Of a DNA stretch of 64,000 nt, positions 60,777-64,000 are shown in pieces. The notes under the pieces are model-generated. The model was not told the origin of the DNA and did not search any database. It saw only the letters and a list, made by a program, of their open reading frames with translations. Numbering within the stretch: the first letter of the stretch is position 1; every line of letters begins with the position of its first letter. The stretch is taken from assembly GCA_022360905.1 (NCBI GenBank), contig JAKSBX010000278.1:22623-86622 (forward strand), in the 5' to 3' direction. The translations under genes and the position numbers were made by a program. This stretch comes from Chromatiales bacterium (GTDB lineage Bacteria > Pseudomonadota > Gammaproteobacteria > Chromatiales > Chromatiaceae).

Positions 60777-61934
60777 ATGGCCTGGAACGAACCGGGTGGA
60801 AACGGTAAAGATCCTTGGAGTGGCAAGGGTGGTGATCAAGGACCACCGGACCTTGATGAGGTAGTAAAGAAACTGCAGGATAAATTTGGAGGTATCTTCG
60901 GTGGAGGCAAGCCCTCTCGCGGTGATAGCTCCATCGGTGGTGGATCCGGACCTGGATCGAAATCCATTGGCTTCCTGGTCGGGATCGCCGTGCTGGTCTG
61001 GTTGGCCAGTGGCATCTACATCATCGATGCGCCGGAGCGAGGTGTGGTATTGCGCTTCGGTGCTTACCATGAAACAACCCCCCCTGGACCTCATTGGCAT
61101 ATACCTTTCCCGATCGAGCGGGTAATTCCCGTCAACGTGGATCAGATTACCTCGTTCAGACACAAGGCACAGATGCTGACCCGGGATGAGAATATCGTCG
61201 ACGTGGAATTCACCATTCAGTCCCGTATTCAGGACGCTGCCGACTATCTGTTCCAGGACCGTGATCCTGACAAAACCATGCGGGATGCCACGGAAACAGC
61301 GGTTCGTGAAATCATCGGTAAAAGTGACCTGGATTTCATTCTTACCCAAGGCCGTAGCGCGATTGCCGACCGGATTAAAACCGGCGCCCAGGGTTTGATC
61401 GACGACTACAAGGCCGGTTTGATGATCACCAGTGTGAACATGCAACCGGCGAAACCGCCTGAGCAGGTGAAAAGCGCGTTCGACGATGCCATCAAGGCCC
61501 GTGAGGATAAGGAGAAGCTTGAGAATCAGGCTGAAGCCTATGCCAATGAAGTGGTTCCCAGAGCGCGTGGTGAAGCCGCCAGAAGGGTTGCGGATGCCAG
61601 TGCTTACAAGGATCGGGTGATTGCGGAGGCCGAGGGTGACGCCAGTCGCTTCCTGGCGATACTCAAAGAGTATCAAAGGGAGCCCAAGGTCACCCGGGAG
61701 CGAATCTATCTCGAAGCGATCGAATCGATGCTGGGCCAGACCAGCAAAGTCATGCTCGATACGGCTGAAGGGGGAGGAAATAGCCTGATGTACTTACCTT
61801 TGGACAAGCTGATTCAAGGGGTCGAGCAGGGTAGTGTCGGCAGAGGTACAACTTCAAATAAAACCGAGTCTTCCCGTGCACCGGTTGAGACAACTAGGTT
61901 CCGTAATGTAGACCGCACCAGGGGGGTCCGTTGA
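60777..61934 (+). CDS. hflK: FtsH protease modulator HflK
   Basis: MAWNEPGGNGKDPWSGKGGDQGPPDLDEVVKKLQDKFGGIFGGG; SPFH domain. Confidence 0.97.
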   Translation: MAWNEPGGNGKDPWSGKGGDQGPPDLDEVVKKLQDKFGGIFGGGKPSRGDSSIGGGSGPGSKSIGFLVGIAVLVWLASGIYIIDAPERGVVLRFGAYHETTPPGPHWHIPFPIERVIPVNVDQITSFRHKAQMLTRDENIVDVEFTIQSRIQDAADYLFQDRDPDKTMRDATETAVREIIGKSDLDFILTQGRSAIADRIKTGAQGLIDDYKAGLMITSVNMQPAKPPEQVKSAFDDAIKAREDKEKLENQAEAYANEVVPRARGEAARRVADASAYKDRVIAEAEGDASRFLAILKEYQREPKVTRERIYLEAIESMLGQTSKVMLDTAEGGGNSLMYLPLDKLIQGVEQGSVGRGTTSNKTESSRAPVETTRFRNVDRTRGVR

Positions 61935-62800
61935 TGAAAATCTCTAAACTGATTATCCCTGTTGTTGCAGTGACTGCGGTGTTTTTCTATTCGGCAACCT
62001 TCATCGTCAATCAGTGGGAAGTTGCCCTGAAGCTGCGTTTGGGTGAAATCGTCGCTACCGATTACAAGCCGGGCCTGCACTTGATGTGGCCGATTATCAA
62101 CAATGTTCAGACCTTCGATGCACGGATCCAAACCATGGACTCCCGTCCTGAACGTTTCCTGACTGCTGAGAAAAAGGACGTTATCGTTGACTATTTCGCC
62201 AAATGGCGTATTGCCAATGTGGCCCAGTACTACCGCTCCACAGGCGGCAGTCTGGATAAGACCGCCCGGCTGCTTCAAGAGCGGATCAATACCAGTCTGC
62301 GTGATGAGTTCGGTAAACGTACCGTACAGGATGTAATCTCCGGTGAGCGTACCGAGATCATGGCTAAGCTGACCAAGGATGCCGATTCGATGGCGGCGGA
62401 ATTGGGAGTTGAAATCCTCGATGTGAGGGTCAAACAGATCGACCTGCCGCCGGAGGTCAGTGAATCGGTCTATCAGCGGATGAGGGCTGAGCGTGAGCGT
62501 GTCGCCAGAGACCTGCGTGCGAAAGGTGCCGAGGCCGCTGAACGAATCCGCGCCAATGCGGACCGTGAACGCATCGTCATCGTTGCGGATGCCTACAAGG
62601 AAGCTGAGGTGTTACGTGGTGAGGGTGACGGCAAGGCAGCAGAAATCTACGCCAATGCCTATCGTCAGAACAGTGAGTTCTACGCCTTCTACCGAAGCCT
62701 GAACGCCTATAAAAACAGCTTCCAGGACTCTTCCGATGTGATGGTGCTGCAACCGGATTCGGACTTTTTCCGTTATCTGAAAAACAGTACCGGCCAGTAA
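61934..62800 (+). CDS. hflC: FtsH protease modulator HflC
   Basis: SPFH domain: VNQWEVALKLRLGEIVATDYKPGLHLMWPIINNVQTFDARIQTMDSRPERFLTAEKKDVIVDYFAKWRI. Confidence 0.97.
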   Translation: MKISKLIIPVVAVTAVFFYSATFIVNQWEVALKLRLGEIVATDYKPGLHLMWPIINNVQTFDARIQTMDSRPERFLTAEKKDVIVDYFAKWRIANVAQYYRSTGGSLDKTARLLQERINTSLRDEFGKRTVQDVISGERTEIMAKLTKDADSMAAELGVEILDVRVKQIDLPPEVSESVYQRMRAERERVARDLRAKGAEAAERIRANADRERIVIVADAYKEAEVLRGEGDGKAAEIYANAYRQNSEFYAFYRSLNAYKNSFQDSSDVMVLQPDSDFFRYLKNSTGQ

Positions 62801-62815
62801 CGCAATCCTCGCTCA

Positions 62816-62844
62816 CCCGCCTTCACCAAGTTGGTGAAGGCGGG
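62816..62844 (+). terminator. Perfect 14-bp hairpin downstream of hflC, no strong T-tract
   Basis: CCCGCCTTCACCAA-g-TTGGTGAAGGCGGG. Confidence 0.65.
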
Positions 62845-62953
62845 ACTTGCAACGAGAGAGGCTGGCGCTACTCCGTAATTAAAGGGATTCACGGCTAAAT
62901 CTGGATTTAATGTTTAATCGGTTTTGATATAGAGCCTGTATCAGGGAGGATAC

Positions 62954-63529
62954 ATGAACAGATTCTTCAATATATCGGTAGGTCTGGCGACAATAGCGGC
63001 GCTGGGTGTGGCGACATTCGAACTGGGGAAATCCCAAGCGTCTCAGTCTGCAGAATCCATAAAGATCACGATTGACAATACCATCAATGAGGTTATTGGC
63101 CAGGTCTCGCAAGAGAATCGGGAAGGGGTGGTTGAGCTGCTGCATCCGCTCTCGCAACTGATCGATTCGAATCTGAGAGAAGGCAAGCTTGAACCAGAAG
63201 TCGTTGAAAAGACAGCGGTCAGCTTACAAAAAAACCTTCAACAACTTTCGTTACACTCTTATCGTGCTGATATTTCACCCTTTGTGCCTCCGCTCAATAA
63301 GGCTCAATTTCTCTGTAGCGATGCTTTTACCCTTGCCTATATGGGGCAGGATAGCTATCAACAATTGCATGCGAAGCTAAAGATCAACTCAAATGTTACC
63401 TATTTGAGGCCTGGTGATATCAATCAATATAAAGCGGATGACAAAATGCTCGAAATAACCTATCTGGAGTATAAAAGAGATCTGAAAGGACCGTTCCTCA
63501 AGTATGAGTGTCACGATAGAATCCATTAG
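62954..63529 (+). CDS. Hypothetical exported protein
   Basis: MNRFFNISVGLATIAALGVATFELGKSQASQSAESIKITIDNTINEVIGQVSQENREGVVELLHPL...; SD-like ggagg upstream. Confidence 0.8.
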   Translation: MNRFFNISVGLATIAALGVATFELGKSQASQSAESIKITIDNTINEVIGQVSQENREGVVELLHPLSQLIDSNLREGKLEPEVVEKTAVSLQKNLQQLSLHSYRADISPFVPPLNKAQFLCSDAFTLAYMGQDSYQQLHAKLKINSNVTYLRPGDINQYKADDKMLEITYLEYKRDLKGPFLKYECHDRIH

Positions 63530-63647
63530 CCCTCGATTCACTGAATTCGAATAGATCCCCAATCTCAACAAAGCGAATCGATGAATGGACAACAGATGCC
63601 CACTCTGGGAAAATGTCCGGCGGCCTGCATAAGGCGTCAAACACAGG

Positions 63648-63672
63648 ACCGGGACGATCCCGGTTTTTTTTT
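63648..63672 (+). terminator. Intrinsic terminator
   Basis: ACCGGGA-CGA-TCCCGGT followed by T9. Confidence 0.9.
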
Positions 63673-63684
63673 GGGGTGTGACAG

Positions 63685-63870
63685 ATGTGGCATGATCTGC
63701 TTGTTGCGTTAGCTCTACTGTTGGTGATCGAAGGCATATGGCCATTCGTGAATCCCAACAGCATGCGCTCAATCCTGCTGATGATTGCCCAACACGACAA
63801 CCGATCCATGCGTCTCAGCGGTCTGGTCAGCATGGTGTCTGGGGTTATCCTGCTCTATCTGGTGAATTGA
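63685..63870 (+). CDS. DUF2065 family small membrane protein
   Basis: [61 protein letters not shown]. Confidence 0.9.
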   Translation: MWHDLLVALALLLVIEGIWPFVNPNSMRSILLMIAQHDNRSMRLSGLVSMVSGVILLYLVN

Positions 63871-63878
63871 TCTTGGCG

Positions 63879-64000
63879 ATGATGGAAAACGAACGTTGGA
63901 TATTGCCTGACGGCATTGATGAGGTGCTTCCCCAGGAGGCGCAAGTCGTAGAAAGCAAGCGCAGAGAGCTGTTGGATCTCTATCGCAGCTGGGGTTATGA
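63879..64000 (+). CDS. hisZ: ATP phosphoribosyltransferase regulatory subunit HisZ, N-terminal fragment (runs off window)
   Basis: [40 protein letters not shown]; position after hflKC-DUF2065. Confidence 0.85.
   Translation, partial: MMENERWILPDGIDEVLPQEAQVVESKRRELLDLYRSWGY

Noticed and set aside
60774-61676. 300-aa minus-strand ORF opposite hflK
   Set aside because: hflK is unambiguous on +
58843-62800. hfq-hflX-hflK-hflC as a novel cluster
   Set aside because: Standard conserved gammaproteobacterial gene order

Overview
This 64-kb window is a mostly chromosomal, gene-dense gammaproteobacterial segment. Gene content and order resemble a Chromatiales-type or sulfur-oxidizer genome, but that is inference. 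I found no rRNA, tRNA, CRISPR array, transposase or integrase. Core blocks are: a pomAB-like stator pair followed by a PilZ gene; FmdB/DUF502/aspS/nudix; prc; gshA/metZ/methyltransferase; hemF; a PepSY-RR-HK locus; rsgA; orn; queG; and the classic nnr-tsaE-amiC-mutL-miaA-hfq-hflX-hflK-hflC-(insert)-DUF2065-hisZ run. The main accessory region is about 24-36.4 kb. It holds CBS proteins, an HxlR regulator with a palindromic operator facing a decayed alpha/beta-hydrolase, then an MCP, a CheV, a very large 4xCBS/multi-PAS HisKA_2-like kinase, an ANTAR response regulator and a PAS-GGDEF-EAL protein. The most interesting non-coding signal is an interspersed repeat with approximate consensus AGGGC-CTGTTAACACGAATCCAAT-(N)-GCCCT, which has a short stem and a strongly conserved loop. 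It occurs singly and as inverted pairs, including a perfect 35-bp inverted repeat in the leader of the GGDEF-EAL gene just downstream of the ANTAR gene. A second repeat family (CCGCAAATGAACGCGAAT...) occurs at three loci. All calls come from reading the sequence and the supplied ORF translations; no database search was run.
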